Source: Ifrita kowaldi (Eukaryota; Chordata; Aves; Passeriformes; Cinclosomatidae). From it: DNA of 64,000 nt. The notes beneath the pieces were generated by a model, which was not told the origin of the DNA, searched no databases, and was given only the letters and a program-made list of their open reading frames with translations. A program made the position numbers and the translations under genes. Each line of letters opens with the position of its first letter. Within the stretch, counting starts at the first letter, position 1. The stretch spans positions 186,001-250,000 of the forward strand of contig VZRS01007507.1 of assembly GCA_013398055.1 (NCBI GenBank), read 5' to 3'. This document shows, piece by piece, positions 11,701 through 26,700 of the stretch.

Positions 11701-14700
11701 GAAATAGCCAAATTGAATTAGTAATTGCTTATTCACCTTCTTTCTTCTTGATTATGACTATTACCTACAAAATATCAAAGTGGCAAAACACATGACATTC
11801 TTGATGTAGTGATCTAAGCTTGCTGGCTTACAGGCCACTGCACCTTTATCCTCTCCTCTTTATTAGGATTTATTTCCTTTCTCTTACATGTAGGGTTTTT
11901 GCCTACTGCGATAAGGAAATTTTTGTCATGGTTTAACCCCAGCTGGCAGCTCAGGCCTACAAAGCTGCTCACTCACTGCCCCCACAGTGATCCCAGAGTG
12001 ATCTGGGAGAGAGCATCAGAAGAGTGAAAGTGGGAAAACTCATGGTTTGAGATAAAGGCAGTTTAATAGGGAAAGAAAAAGCCACGTGCACAAGCAAAGC
12101 AAAGTAAGGAATTTATTCACCATAGACAGGCAGGTGTTCAGCCATCCCCAGGAAAGCAGGGCTCCATCACATGTAACAGTGAATCGGAAAGACAAATGCC
12201 AAATATTCCCCCCTTCCTCTTTTCTTCCCCCAGCTGTATATGCTGAGCATGATGCCATAAGATTTGGAATATCCCTGTGATCAGTTGGGGTCAGCTGTCC
12301 TGGGTGTGTCCCCTCCCAAGTCCTTGTGCACCCCCAGCCTCCTCACTGGTAGGGTGGGATGCAGAGCAGGAGAGGCCTTGGCTCTGTGTAAGCACTGCCC
12401 AGCAATAACAAAAACATCTCTGAGTTATCAGCATTGTTTCCAACACAAATCAAAAACACAACCCTGTGCTTGATGCTGGGAAGGAAATTAACCCTATCCC
12501 AAGCAAAACCAGTGCACACAAGTTGATCACTGTTTCTGGAAAGGAGAGGGCAGGGACTCTTTGAGTCCTGAAGTTGTTAACAAGATGTGGGTACTTTTTC
12601 ATTTTTTCTTATTAAGCAATAACTCCTTTCAGATGAGGATTTCAGATGAGGTCCCATTTTTAGTATATTGACTGCTGCACATTCTGTATTCTTCTTCTCA
12701 GTCCATTTGCTGTAATGTGTTGCTGTGCTGCTTTTTTAGAGTGTGCTTGGAGAGATCCTGTCTTCAGTCTTTGGTAATTTGTCTGATGTCTCATCTGTGA
12801 ACAGCTTGCACCTTTGCTTTCATCATCAGTTCCTTCATGATTTTGATCACTGAGCCACCAAGACAGTTCATATGTTTATGTTAAGTATAGTTCAAGGAAC
12901 TAGCTGTAGTACCCTAACACTTGGGAATTTGAAATGATCCTTCTGGGATTCTTTCTCAGCAATCAGTTTCTCTGAAGGCTCTTTCAAGGTTTAAGCAGTT
13001 TAAAGATCAGTCATTATTCCTACTGTTTTAATGAGACATTAGAAAGGAATTGAGAGAGTTCTAGATTCTGATCACAGAACACCTCATACTTGGAAGAAAA
13101 ATATTTGAGAGAAGAGCTTTCCATCTGGGATTATTAGACATCTAGTTAAGTGTGTTTTGCAACTGCAGAGATACTTGTGTAGTTGATCAATGTAGTGTAG
13201 GTGACTTCTGAATAGAAATGTCACTTTTTCCACCAGAAAGGCTGCATGGGTGGCTTTTGATGTATCTTCATTACATGCTTCCGTGGTCCTTCTGTGCAAT
13301 TAAGTGTTTGAACATTTGTTGTTAATTGCAAATAATATACCTTGAAAAAATGATTAACAAATTATCTTTCTGTCTTAAAAAATAATGTTGGTGCCCAGTA
13401 ATTAGGCCTCCTGCCCTAGCATTTATCTATCTTAAGCATTTCTCTGTCTCAAGGCAATAAATCAGTTACATCATTTGCCACTTAGTAGAAAATTATTGAA
13501 TGCTTACGCCGCATTTTGTGGAGAGTGTTTCCTTGTATTTAACAGTAAAAGAAGTAGGCATTAAAGAACTCTAAAAATAGTGTTTTACTGACTCCTTTAC
13601 AATGCCAGGCTGCATTCTTGTCTTGACTTAATCACATTTTTACGGGAAGCAAGACTTGCTTTTTTATATTGAGGTAGTAAAACATGTAGATGATCTGTAA
13701 AGACTTTCTTCCTGGAGGAGTATATTTTTGTATTCTTCAGGGAATTATTTTCAAGTTATTTATCTTCTTTTTTTTTTAATTGCACTGAATTCATATATTA
13801 CATTTCAGAAATAGTAATTTTTCATAGTAGCACTCTGGAATTTCTGAGCAATATTTAAAAAAACCGAGAATACCAATTTAGGTAGGCCTGTATTGCCTGT
13901 TCTAGTATGTGGAGCTTCTACACAGAATTAAAAAAACCTGTGTAAAAGTTGTGGAATGTTTTGTCATTTGAGTGACAACCTTTTAGCTTGGATTTTTATG
14001 TCAGCATTTGGATGGAAGAAGGCAGTAAATGAAAATGCACAAAACTTTGTTAAGTAAGAAATCGAACTATTTAAAATACACTAGATGCCCAAAGGGAAGA
14101 ATGTGACTGCTGTATTTGCCACTAAGGTTGTACATACACATATGTGACATTAACACATGGGGAGCATTTCTGTGTGGATTTGCAAGGCAGTATCTGCAGG
14201 TGGTAAGTTGGGCAAATCTCTATTATTTTACAACTCATTTATTTCTGCTTATTGCTTCTCTCTCTTTTGTAATACACTGCTGGAGGAAAATGAAATTTTT
14301 CTTCTTGATTTGTTGTCTTTATTGGATTAGTAAGCAGAAGATATTTTATGCACCAGCAGAATTACTAATTCCAAAAGCTGATGTAACATTGGTTTTGTTT
14401 CCTTGCTCTGTGCCAGCAAAATAGGATCATAGAAATGTTAGGCTGGAAGGAGCATGGCTGAAACATCCGAAAAGAGAATGTCTAGTGTTTTGCTTGCTTT
14501 TGAATATTTCTTTCAGTGAAGATTTCATATTCTCACTCTGCTTTTTCCTGTTTTCCTATCCATGTTACTAGAATAATGAATCCCATTGTAATGATGACTT
14601 TTTATGCAACAATATGTTGTTGTTGTGTTTGGTTTATGATCCAATATGATCCCAAATGACTTTCTGAAGAACTGTTGCCTAATCAGTTGTTCCCCATTCT

Positions 14701-17700
14701 CTGTCGGTTCAGATAATTGGTCTTGCTGCAGCAAAGAGCTTCTGACCATTCCTTGTTAAAATTCTTCATGTCATTTCTCCTGGGAGTATTGTTTTGAAGT
14801 CTTGTTCTCCTGATACAGTTTTAATTTACTTAACTTTATGCCTCTGAAAGTTTAGTAAGTATATACTCCATTCTGCTGAGTTGTTAATGAAAGTATTAAA
14901 TGGCATCAGATTCGGGACAAAATCCTATGGAACACAACTCAGTGTTTCCTTCTGTTTTGGTATATAACTACCCCCAAGTTCAACTTTGCTTTTTTCCCAT
15001 TCATATTTCTTCTAACTTATCTATTCACTGGTAGCTTGTGAGAATGTTACATGAGATGATAAGAAAAGTCACACTAAAATATAGCTGTGATTGCTTGTCA
15101 TCCGTCCTTAAGACCTGTTACTGCATCCCGGCAGTAAATTACACTGCCTATGACATACTACTGGTGCATCTTGGCTACTGGTAATCTTTTTGGTCTTTCC
15201 TAAGTGCTTAAATATTACTTACTTATATCTGAATTTTTCTAGGCTGAGTGGTCTACAAGTCGTCTGCTTTTTTTTTTGTCCCTTTAACCCTATTTTCAAA
15301 GATAGTCTTTTTATCAATCTGTCATTTGCTTATCCTCCCCTAGTTCTTGGCAGTGAGGATACATCCTGTCATTTGATGCATTTCCCATTTTATTTCAGGG
15401 CTTGGTCTCCTGTCTCTGCACACTGTATGAATGTGCGTACGCCCTGGGCTTTTTTGGAAGTTGGTTAGTTCCATTCAAGAGCACAGCTTTGTTACACAGA
15501 TAGAAGGGATATGTACTCCATCAAGTTTACCTTCAGCGTTGTCCCAGAAGCCACTGCACCTTCAGGTACACTTGTGCTATGACCTGGTTCACACAGCTCT
15601 CTCTCTCATACCCTATTCACTCAGCAGCCTGTTAGCTAACACATTATCTGACACTTGTTGTTGTTGATGATAGTATCAACAAAGAATTACGATCTTTTTA
15701 AAACGTCAGAGTTATTAAATGTGGCCCAGATGATTTAGAAGCAGTAAGTTAAAAGGAATAGTAACTGCAGCTTTTTTTTAACTGACGTTAATGATGAAAG
15801 TTAGTGCAAAAAAAGCCAAAACAAAGCAATAAACGTCTAGAATTAATTCATACTCTGCATATAATTTTACTTCTCTGTGTAACAAGCCAGGACTGCATTC
15901 TTTGTTGTTTCTTATAGTAATGTTTGCAGAGCCATCTCTTGTTGTCACTGGCATCCTTTCCCAGTTGTCTCATCCTGCAGTTGACCCTTTTCTGAGTGTG
16001 TCCCTGCATGCTGTATTCCTTTGGACTTGTCAGTAGAAACCAGAACTAATTTGCACTTTCTATTCTGATCTTTCTGTTTGAGCTCAACAAAGATCAGTTG
16101 ATCTCTCAGTGTATCGCCTACTCTTCATTTTCATCAAGGGCAGAATTGCAAATTATCATAATGTAATTTCTATATGAAAACTACTAGTTCATCCAAATTC
16201 TTTTCTGTTTCTTTTTAGATTTGCTTTTTCTCTGCAATTTAACCTACTGATTTTTCTAGAGTAATGAAGTCTGCCTACTTGATGGTCACTGTCTTCATTG
16301 TACTCTTCACCCGCTGTTAAAAATCAGAAATAAACCAGGTTGCCTTCCAGCCCAAGTTTTCTCATATTGACAAGGATGAAAATCCAGAGGAATTTCTTTT
16401 CCTCCTTTCTTCCTTCTTTATCTGTGCATGTCTTAGCTAATCATTCTGAGTGCTACTGAAAAAACTGATTTGTTTGGCCTTTTTTAATCTAGTGATTGAT
16501 CAGTCCACTGCTGTGATACTGCCACTGCACTTCTGGGCATGCATCTGTATCTCTGACATACAAGACACAGCTGAATTTTTTTTTCTGTTCTGTTGTTTTT
16601 TGTTTGATGTTTTTATGTGGTTTTGGTTTTCTTTGGCCTGTTTTATTTTAATGAATGTTTCCTCTTCCGGTAGAGGATGGTGATTAAATGGATTTTCAGT
16701 ATAATCTCCATGTGCAGATTTACTGAGGAGTGCAGTGGGGACTTCAGTACCCTGTTAGTACTAGTGGATGCCATATGTGTTTTGACATAATGGGATGTGA
16801 TTGTATGACTCCATTCTTGCCTTCCCAAGGAGGTTGGGTTTCAGGTATCCTTCCCTCTGAGTGGCTTGACCAGCTCATGTTCAAAAGCACTGGTACCAGA
16901 CGCTATGTAAGCTGTAAGCAGTTAGAAAAGGCAAAGTATTCTATTTCTTGTTTACTGGATTAAGCTGCATTTTACTAGATTTGAAGCTGTGAAACTCATG
17001 TTTAAGAATTTGATCTACCCTGTTTTTCTATAAGCAACTAGGAAAAGTAACTGAACAACTTGTTTCCCAATGTTAAAAAGCTGTTGCAATTATCCTCACT
17101 ATATCACTACACTACCACTGGTTAAACTGTTAGTAAAAAATGAGGTGTGCCTGAGGCAAGTTTTTTTCGTATCTATTTCTAAGTCTGATTTAAAAGAAAA
17201 TTCTGGTTTGCATTTTGTAATCTTTATTTTACCCTTTTATGTTAAAAAGTGCATGGAAAGGGTAGAACTCTGCAAATACCACAAAGCTGGGAAGAGTACA
17301 AGAACCTAGACATATAAAGACAAGAACTTTATATCCTGTTCAGTAGCAGACCAGCCAGAATTTATTATTGTAATCTGAAATAGAAGAGTGGAGTTTTTTC
17401 TGCATCAAGGAGCCATCATGCAGCTGTTACTCCACCCTTATTTCTCACCTAAATCTGTGTGCCCCAACATGCTCAAGTAACTCTCTAGGCTGAGCTCACT
17501 GAAGGATATTATGAATTATGCCATACCAGACGATCTTAATGGTCCCCTTCTGTCTTGGCCTGTGTGGAGATGGATGTAGGAATGTATTTCCTGGTTTTTC
17601 ACGTGCTTAGAACTTGCTTATCTGACAGACTAGCAACAAAAATACCTATACAAGCTGTGCAGAGGGAGTAGTGGAGAGGTCTGCTCCAATATATTTAACA

Positions 17701-20700
17701 ATATGAATTATCTTATATTGCATTTGTAACTGACAATATGTCATCTCAGCCAGGTTGGGTAAATCCTCTCTTACCAGATATTTCTAAAATCAGGCAATTT
17801 CAAATCTTTCATCATTCAGAAGCTGCTTTCTCAGAAAGTGTGATTTAGAGTTACAGCTTAGAAAAACACTGATTACAGCTGTGATAGGGATTTTGCCACA
17901 AATTTATGAAACCTGTCTGTCCTGAACAAAGGAGAACAATTCAGCTACTCAAAGATAAATGGAAACACTACATATGGCTGGTTTTCTCTAAGGAATAAAA
18001 AATAATTTTATGATGTTTAGAATAGTTCTAACCAGAGGGAGAAAAAGCCCTGATATTTAGATGTCACATACATGGCAGTTTTAGAAACAAACATGTAAAA
18101 TGTAGAACATTACTTCTAATTAGTTTGTCTTACTGTTTGCTTGCTAAGCTGTGCTTGTGTACTAGCTGACCAATATGCAGAGTCTAATTTTCAAGCCAGA
18201 TGAACCATGTGCTGATTTTTTATGTAAAACCAGTAATATGGGATGGGAATGAAGAGATTTTGATATAATACTCAAAGACTTTAGAGTATTATACCTTAAA
18301 GCTTTGTGGAGGAGATCTGGACCCATGCTTGTAGTACAATGATGATGATGCAGGGTTTGTATAGGATGAGTTGATGAGATGGGGTTGTATGATCTGGTGG
18401 GCATTCCTGTGGCTGGGTTTGCTGCAGACACAGGGGAGCTTTGGCGTTATTGCAGTGAAGTGTGTAAGAGATCCCTAAGGATAGCAGGCTAAATATTGAA
18501 GATACTCTCTTTTTACTTGTATTACTGCATTATTGTAGTTGCATTACACATGAGGAAATTTTCACATATAAAAATAATAATTTCAAATGCAGGTATGAAT
18601 TAAGATTTTCTTTCCTTTTTTAAAAAGCTGGTGTAATAGGCTGTGATCACTGCATCATCAGGAAACCCAAGATGATGGGGTTTTTTTGCCTTTTTTTTTT
18701 CTGTAGCAGAGTTTTATCATCCTGTCACCTCTGGCTGTGGAAACACTGTTAAATACCTTTATACAGTATGCTTTTTTGGTGGTTACCTACAGTGAGTTAG
18801 TATTTTAAGGACAGGCCTTCATTTTTACTGATTTAGCAACAAAAAGATACATTAATAACATTAGAAAATACTAAATGCATAGTGTATAATTTAAAATAGA
18901 AATAAACAATGGGAATAGGTTTTAATAAATATTGCAGTCAATTTGATATTAAAATTGTGCACTATTTTCCAGTATTCTTCCTCTAGTTTAAATTCACAGA
19001 TTTCATAGTACAGCTACTTTAAAAATGAAACACCATCTTCAGGATAATGAAAACATATTTAAGTAAAATAAGTTCCCTTTTTTTTGTGCTTTTTTCAGTA
19101 TTTGAGCTATTCCTTTATCTTAATTGGTTTTGTGTTTTTAGGACACTTCATTGGAATAAGTACTCAGGGCAATGATATATTTTCTGATCTCTCCTTATCT
19201 GCTCCGTATTAGATTACGTACAAGATGATAGGAGATACTGCTTTTTTTACATACTTTACTAGTAAAAGGATTCTAAAAAAAAAAGCCTCCCAGCTTTATA
19301 GTGGCATTTTTGGTGCCAGTGGTAGTTACTGTGCTTTTTATCACTTTTTATGTGAAAATCAGTGTTGCAGAAAAATTTTTGCAAAGATGGTGAGTCGGAA
19401 GAAGGTCTGAGGCGTGTACTTGCAGATTTTATGCTGGAGATTTTTAAGTGACAAGTTTGTCTTATTTCTCAGCCATATTATGTCTGAGTATGTGAGGATG
19501 ACGGATACAGAGCGTGACCAGATAGATCAAGATGCCCAGGTGTTTATGAGAACGTGTGCTGATGCCATTCATCAACTCAGAACAGAAGGTAAACTAAGCA
19601 GCTCTTACCTGTTTTTTCTTAGTTCTTGATAAAGGCTGAGGTAATGCTGAGTATTACATGGTGAATCTGAAATGCTTTAGGAAAGAGACTGGTGAAGACT
19701 TACTGCCTTTTTGTTTGCATGTGTAATCTCGTTGGCTGATTAGTACTGTGATTCATTTTCTTTAATGATAGTGGAAAGAGAAGCCACGGCATAGAATTTT
19801 ATTTATTTGTTCAAATACACCAGTTAACAAGTGTAAAAAAGTCTTAAATACTTACTACTTGAGTAGTAATTCAGCACTGTGGCACAGAGGCCTAAACCAA
19901 AGCTTTCTAAATTTGGTGATTGCCTTTTCCTAGCTTGTCTACCTGTAAGGTATTACAAGTATAATACTTCCAAGTTTGAGATAATTAAATAACTTTAACG
20001 TGTCCTGGTAAATTAAAAGCATTTTTGGGAACTTGAATATAGGATCATACCTTTGCTACACTGTCTTGTGAAAGACATAGAGAGAGAATTTCTGTGTTGC
20101 CATTTTCAAGTTGACTTGCTGCATCTCTGTATTTAATCAATACACGAAAGATTTTCATCAGCTTTGAAATGCCATCTAAACATAGTTGTAGCATTTGTAG
20201 CATTATTCAGAATCACTGAACATCGGTCATGCATGAGAACTACATAGTGTAAAAATGAGAAATACCAATATATTTAATTAAAAGGATGTTTGACACAATA
20301 AAGCCCAAATATTTCCACATAGTCTATACACCGGAGAATTTGAAAAAGTTCAATAATTTAAACAAATTAAATCTCTAGATCTGTTTTGCTGTGCTTAGCT
20401 AGGTGACACCTATTCCTGTTTAGAATTTAATTGACATAGTAGAACTCTCTGGCATATGTAAAAATACTATAGGATACTAGTTATTTTCAGTTTTTGGTTT
20501 GTTGTAATGACTTGCTGTTTTAGAGAATCTATATTTAAATATAGCTATTTTTGAAAGAAATACTAATATATAATGTATATAAAATGTGAGTAGGCTTTTG
20601 AATATAACTTGCATATCAACTGAAAGTGCAAACTGCTGTGGAATTCAGTAAAAAGTTAAAAGACTGTCTTATCTTTCTTGTGTATTTCAGCACACAAGGG

Positions 20701-23700
20701 TGTCCAGTCTGCTCAGGTAAAGGAGCACAGAACAGCTGTCTTGGACTTCATTGAAGATTACTTAAAAAGTACTTAGTATTTATTGAATAGTTAAAATCGG
20801 ATGATTGCATTTTCCAAGAAAGGAATCTTGCTCTTCTAACGTGAAATTTTGTTTACTGCTGTCTTGAACAGGAGTGTGCAAGCTGTATTCTGAACAAAGA
20901 GCCATCCGAGTTAAGCGAGTGATAGATAAGAAGAGATTGTGAGTAGTGTCAAAAAATAGTTTAAATGTGCCTTTCACTTGTAGGATGTTCAGCAAAACTA
21001 TTGTCCATGTTTAGATTCTAAGGAGATTGTTTTAATAAAAATTTGTGGTTGGATGAGCAGCTTTTGCTGTCAGCAGGTACATTCCAGGGTTCCTTACACT
21101 TCGGGTATGTGAAGTTAAATCTGAAAATGGCTGAGTGCCATTATAGTGTTGTACTTCTCATTTAGGTGAAGGATAAAAGCACCAAATCAGTAAAATGTGG
21201 GTTAATAAACCCATTTGACTTCTACAAATTCACCAAAATAAATTTTTTTTGCTTTTTTTTAAAGGTCCTATCTTTCTGCTAAAGCAAGTGACTGTGTTGT
21301 TAATAAATACTATTTGAGGTGACAGGTGTTCATGGCAAGCAGAAACATGATGAAAATAAAAAACTAGAATGTAACTTCTGAACTGAAACAAGAGCTGCCA
21401 CTTCCTATAGTGGCATTTGTTAAGGCTGCTAATGTAGAGCTGAAAATGTCTAGGAGACATTAAAGGTGATGTGCTTGATGCCTTTTTGGTCTGGTGGGAT
21501 TTCTTTTTCAGTCAAGTTTCAAACCCTGTACTTCTTCAGTTTCTTTTCCTGCATACTCCCAGTTGGGAGATTGATAGGGAAAATGAGCAGGTTTGCAATT
21601 TATTTAATACCTGAGAGGCTTTCCATGTCTTCTCACTCTGCATTATTTGAATAGTAACCTCAAAGTCCTTTATCTGTGTTTTAATTTTAAAATATATAGT
21701 TCTTGAACATGCACATAAATAAATCCTTGAGCATTTTTCCAAGACTTGATGCTAGTTTATCAGTTTGGTGTTTGGCTTGATCAGCTACAGTTACATTGAA
21801 CCTGGAGAGATGTTTTTAAAAGTACATAAGTATATGTTATTCAGAATCATTCAGCATGATTAAGCACCGTTAGATTCACTCACATATATCCTCACAAGAC
21901 ATAAATAGCAGTACAAGCCAAAACCAAGAAAACAAAATACCCCAAACCACTTGTGAAATTTGGTAAGAAGCAATGAGTGAAAAGTAAGGCATTGGTGTTT
22001 TTGTAGCTCCTTTAACTTTTCAGAAAAAAACCATACAGAAATAAACTGTGTGATATTTTTCATGTATTGAAATACAGAATCTTATCAGTATTCTTAATGC
22101 GAAAGAGCTTCAAAGAAAGATAGCGTTGTTCCTGCAGTTGTAGCAGTGGCTAATGAATACTAGCTCTTCTGTTGTACTCTTATGTTATTGTTTCCATGTG
22201 AAATCCCACATTCAAAAAAAATATCTCAATTTGATGCATTATTTCAGAAGTTAGAGTACCACTTTACTAAAAAGCAGTAAGGCATTAAGAATTAACCCAG
22301 AAGATACATTCTTTTTATGCAATATTGGAGGGTCCCTCTATGCCTCTCTTTATGGATGTAAGAGCTAGAAAACAGATGTTAACCAGGTGGAGTCTGTTTG
22401 CATTGCAGATGTGATGTAATGGCTAAACTGTCATTTAAATTAAAATTCAATTTAAATAAATCACAGGGCATAACCCAATCTTTATTATGACTTAAAGAAA
22501 AATAGTATAGTTGATTTGTAATTTGCCCGAGGATTTCAGCAGATGCTTTATGTGATAAGAACATGTAACTTCTCTTAAAAGAACTAGGCATTCTTTAAAC
22601 AATGCATCCCAGACACTTTGTTCATTTTAAATTGAAAGTTTCCTGTATTCCCATACTGTGCAAAGTAAGGACAACAAACAATAAAGGAATATGTTTCTTT
22701 AGAAATAAACTAATCATAGTGCAGCTCTTCTTTCCTGCAGTTTAGTCAATTTAAAATATATGCATATCAGACAATACTGAAAAGCTTGCCATAGAAATAT
22801 GTTTCCTTTTATATTGATCACTATCCTAAGCTCTTCAACAAATTGCCTGAATGTTACAATTTTCTTACAGAAGTTGTCTTTATGTATTCACTCACATTTT
22901 TTGATTAAAAAGTTCTGGTGGTTAGGGCTAGTTTCACAGAAAGAAAAGCTGAGAAATAGAAAGACAAGCATTTTTTTTCTGTAAACGTACTTGGTTGTGA
23001 TTTTCAGTTTTAATGTTTATTGGTATTCAAGATTATATTTAATTTCAATTTTAAAGTTCTTTTTCCATTAGAAGTTTTTGTGAATTATGTATGCAATCAT
23101 TTAAATCAAGCTTATATTTTCGTTACCCAGGGAATTGGTGTTTTATTAGTATTAAAACTATTATTTGAACTGCACAGGTATGTAGATAAGTATTTTTTCT
23201 TATTATTAGGCAAATTTGAGAGAGAGGAGAGGAGAGAAGAGTTCTTCTCTGTAAAATTACCAAAAGCCCAGTACTTGTAGAGGTTTTATAACTAAAAAAA
23301 GTTCCCTGCTACTGTTTTTTCTTGTTAAATAGCAATCACTCAGAGATGACAATTGCATTACATTCTATTTTCCACAGAATTTTCTAATTATGGGTTAGAA
23401 TTTAGACACAATGCAAAGAAGGAACACAAAAAGCAACACCTTCTGTTAGGCACAGGGAAGAACTGCAAATCATAATGAGATTAACTGTTGATTATATTTG
23501 AGAGGGTAGGAAGTGATAAAGGTGGCACAGAAGGTGATTCCACCTAATGCTTTTTGATTTTTTGGTTCTTTACCTTCTCCAACAGCATTGCTAAAATTTA
23601 ACTGCTTGCTATGTAGCAGTTAGAGAATTCATTGTAGGCAACAATAAACCACAGAAATTTACAGGAAAAAATACATTGCCACTAATTTTCAACATTTTTT

Positions 23701-26700
23701 ATGCCACACTGAAACATACTTGACAAGTACTTAATATATAATCACTGAATAAGCTTCTCATGTTTTGCATTGCCTTTGTATTAAAATTACATAAAATTAT
23801 ATACTACTTAGAAGTAGCATAAAAAAGCTAATTCTATTGTATTTCCTTTATGATAATTGAAAATACAAAGTAAAATAATTATGATTATTTGAAAAACATA
23901 AAGAAGAAGTGCTTGGCCATTGCTACTAAAAATTTTTCACTATGACCAAAATGTTGGCTTTTTTTTTAAAAAAAAAATTATTATGCTGGATTTTTGAAAG
24001 GAAGTTTAATAAAGTATTTTTATGCTGTAGCCTTCAATATTCTCCTCAACTCTGAGCATGTGGTGCATTTTGTCCGGGAATACTATTCATGTTTCTTTGC
24101 CTTTGTAACAATATTTGAGTGACAGTTGCTAAGTACATTTTGTATCTTGACTGGAAAATCTTTAATGTGAAGTTTGCAGGAGTTAAAGTATTGAATTTAG
24201 TAATCTGTGGTTGTTCTCATGTTAGAGAAATACATCTGTGTAGTATCAGTTAAATCATAGGCTCTTGTACTTCTAGGTCCAGACTTGAACCTGAGCAGAG
24301 CAATGTGTCCAAATCACCTCTTTCCCCTGAAAAATCTTCACAGAGTCCTTTAGATGATTCTGAAGAAAAACTTTTTGTTGAGGAAAGCAAAGGTAAGAAT
24401 AAAATGTAGTTACATTTAACGTTTAGTTAAATGTATTGACCTGTCCAGTCAATAGTACTTCTTTCACTTTAGAAGGGCCGGTTGCTGTGACTGGCACGTT
24501 TTCCATTTTCATTTTCCTTGAGCTGATCAGGCTTCTGGGAAGCATATTGTGAGACTGAGGAAGCAAAATCTTAAATTTTTGACGTGTCAGCTAAACAAGT
24601 CTTAGGCTTTGTTGAATTCCTCACCCTCATGATAAACTCCGTATGAACTCTTCCCTTTTTATTTATTTTTATCGATAATCGTATTTTCTGAAATTTGTCT
24701 TATTTTCCCATATTGCTTTCACTGAATGCAAAGAATTAGAAAGTAGGTCAATGACTCTCTGGGAACATTGTGTAGTTTTTAAGCACAGAGTCCTTGAGTT
24801 GGACACTTCTACAGTAGGAACTCAAAGGTAGAATAGCCTCACAGAGAGGAGGTTATTGGCTGGCCAGATCCAGTAGTTCTGGGGCTTTCTTCTTGAGGGC
24901 ATTGAGTTTCCCTGCTGGGAGGATTGCATCTCATCTTTCAGGGGGCAGGAGACAGCCAGAAGTCCAAAGCAGAATCTCTGACCCTGGGGTCATTTCAGAT
25001 GGTGCAGATCTTGACAGGATTTGTGAACATTGGTTCTCATTGCTTTGTTGCCTGCTTTGCAGGCTGAGGGATAGAAACTGTTTCAGTTCTCCTCACGATT
25101 TCAGCCTGTCCTGGGATGTGTGTGCTGGCAGAGCTTTGGAGCAGAGTGCCTTTTGGAGTACCACCACAATGCAGAGAATTTCAGGTTTCATGCCTAAAGA
25201 GGAATCTTGTTTCTGTGATTCTGAAGTTGCTTTCTCTGGCTTGAGTTCTCCTACGTGTGCTGTCTAGAGGAAACCAAGGTACCCAGTGATATACAGCAGG
25301 AATATTTTTCCTTCTTATTACATTACATTGGGATAATACTTCATCAGGATAGAACAAATGCAATGGTTGGCCACATTATTCTGATAAACAGTTGTTGTTT
25401 CTTTAATGATTTTTATTAAAAGAGTGAAGTTCCTCTGTTTAGTGATGCCAGGGCCATACAGAGGATGGATTCATGTGAAGTGGGTGCTCCACTTCTGGAT
25501 GAAGCCTCTAATACTGAATTACCTCACAGTGTGTGAACAGCTTCATTTTCTGATAATGGCTTTGCTTATCTTCCTAACCAGTTTGTACTTCTGCAGCCCT
25601 ATCAGTGTGCCTTTTTTCCCCCCCGACACTGAATTTATTGTAAGAAGTACAGGTTTTGATTATGTGCCGTTTCTAGTGCTTACTACCTTTTATAGTGTGT
25701 CATAAGTGATGCAGCAGACAGGCACATTGATGAGTTTCACCTTAACCTGTTATCAGTGTTTTGCAGCTGTGAGCTGGTGTCACTGGAGAAGCAGCAGCAT
25801 AGTAGCATCTTCATTGCCCTGTGCTCTTTCCTTGTTACCAAATGTCCCTGCAATCTCTGGAAGCATGCACTCCCACCACATAGTGTCATTATAATTTTTA
25901 GCTCCAAAAATCTGTGCCACAGCATGGAAAATACTGTTCTTTGGTTGCCTTGGACACAGCAAACCACTGCAATAAATAGAAATGCAGCTAATTTGTTGCA
26001 CATTAATTTTGATTACTCCAGTTTTCACTTTTATGGGTTTTTGCTGTAATTTTTATGAGAAAGTAGGGGTCCTGCCACACAAGTGGTGCTGCTGCAGCAC
26101 TTACAGAGGGGTTGCTGACTAGACTTTGAGAAAACTATGGAACTTGTATATCAAAATAAATCTGTCTGGAACAGTATGCAAATGCACACAGCCTGTGATT
26201 CCTCACATAAGGGTAAGTGCTGGTTGCTGCTGCTTATAGGAATCAGCCTTGTGACTTTGCTGGTAGGTGGTTGTCGAAGTGTGAAAATAACATGAACAAG
26301 ATGACTAGGAAACAAGAAGCTCAGTTTAAGTCTTACAGCCTTTGATTTATATTTTTTTCCAAGTAACTTTTCAAATTTTTAAGAAACTGGAGAAGTTTTT
26401 GCATTTTGAAATAAGCTATTTCATCCTCAGGATGTTGGTGGTTTAGAGAATGGTGATAATTTGTTTTTATGAATTAGCCATCAGCAGCATGCCTGGGTCC
26501 CTTGGGTTAAATCTCATCTGTAAAGATAATTTTGAGAGCAGCTTGTGGTGCTGTCCTTAATTTGAACACTATGATGAACAGCTGAATGTGCTACTAAATG
26601 TGCTGAACCACAACTTGGGTTTTGTCTGGTTTTTTGGCAGAAACCAAAGCAAAATGTGATTACTTTTGTTTTGAGGCAAACCACCTGTTTACATTAGAAT

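Larger units (their letters stand above)
8793..19472 (+). other. STX18: STX18 intron, about 10.7 kb
   Basis: Contains two solo LTRs (10038-10474 and 11924-12518) and weak CR1 traces near 14425 and 17520. Otherwise it is AT-rich sequence with no recognised exon, RNA gene or conserved protein. The open frames of 60-100 codons here lack splice context and any family likeness. Confidence 0.85.

Noticed and set aside
24893..25267. 124-codon plus-strand frame within STX18
   Set aside because: Lies in an intron, has no flanking splice sites in a useful phase and no recognisable domain.
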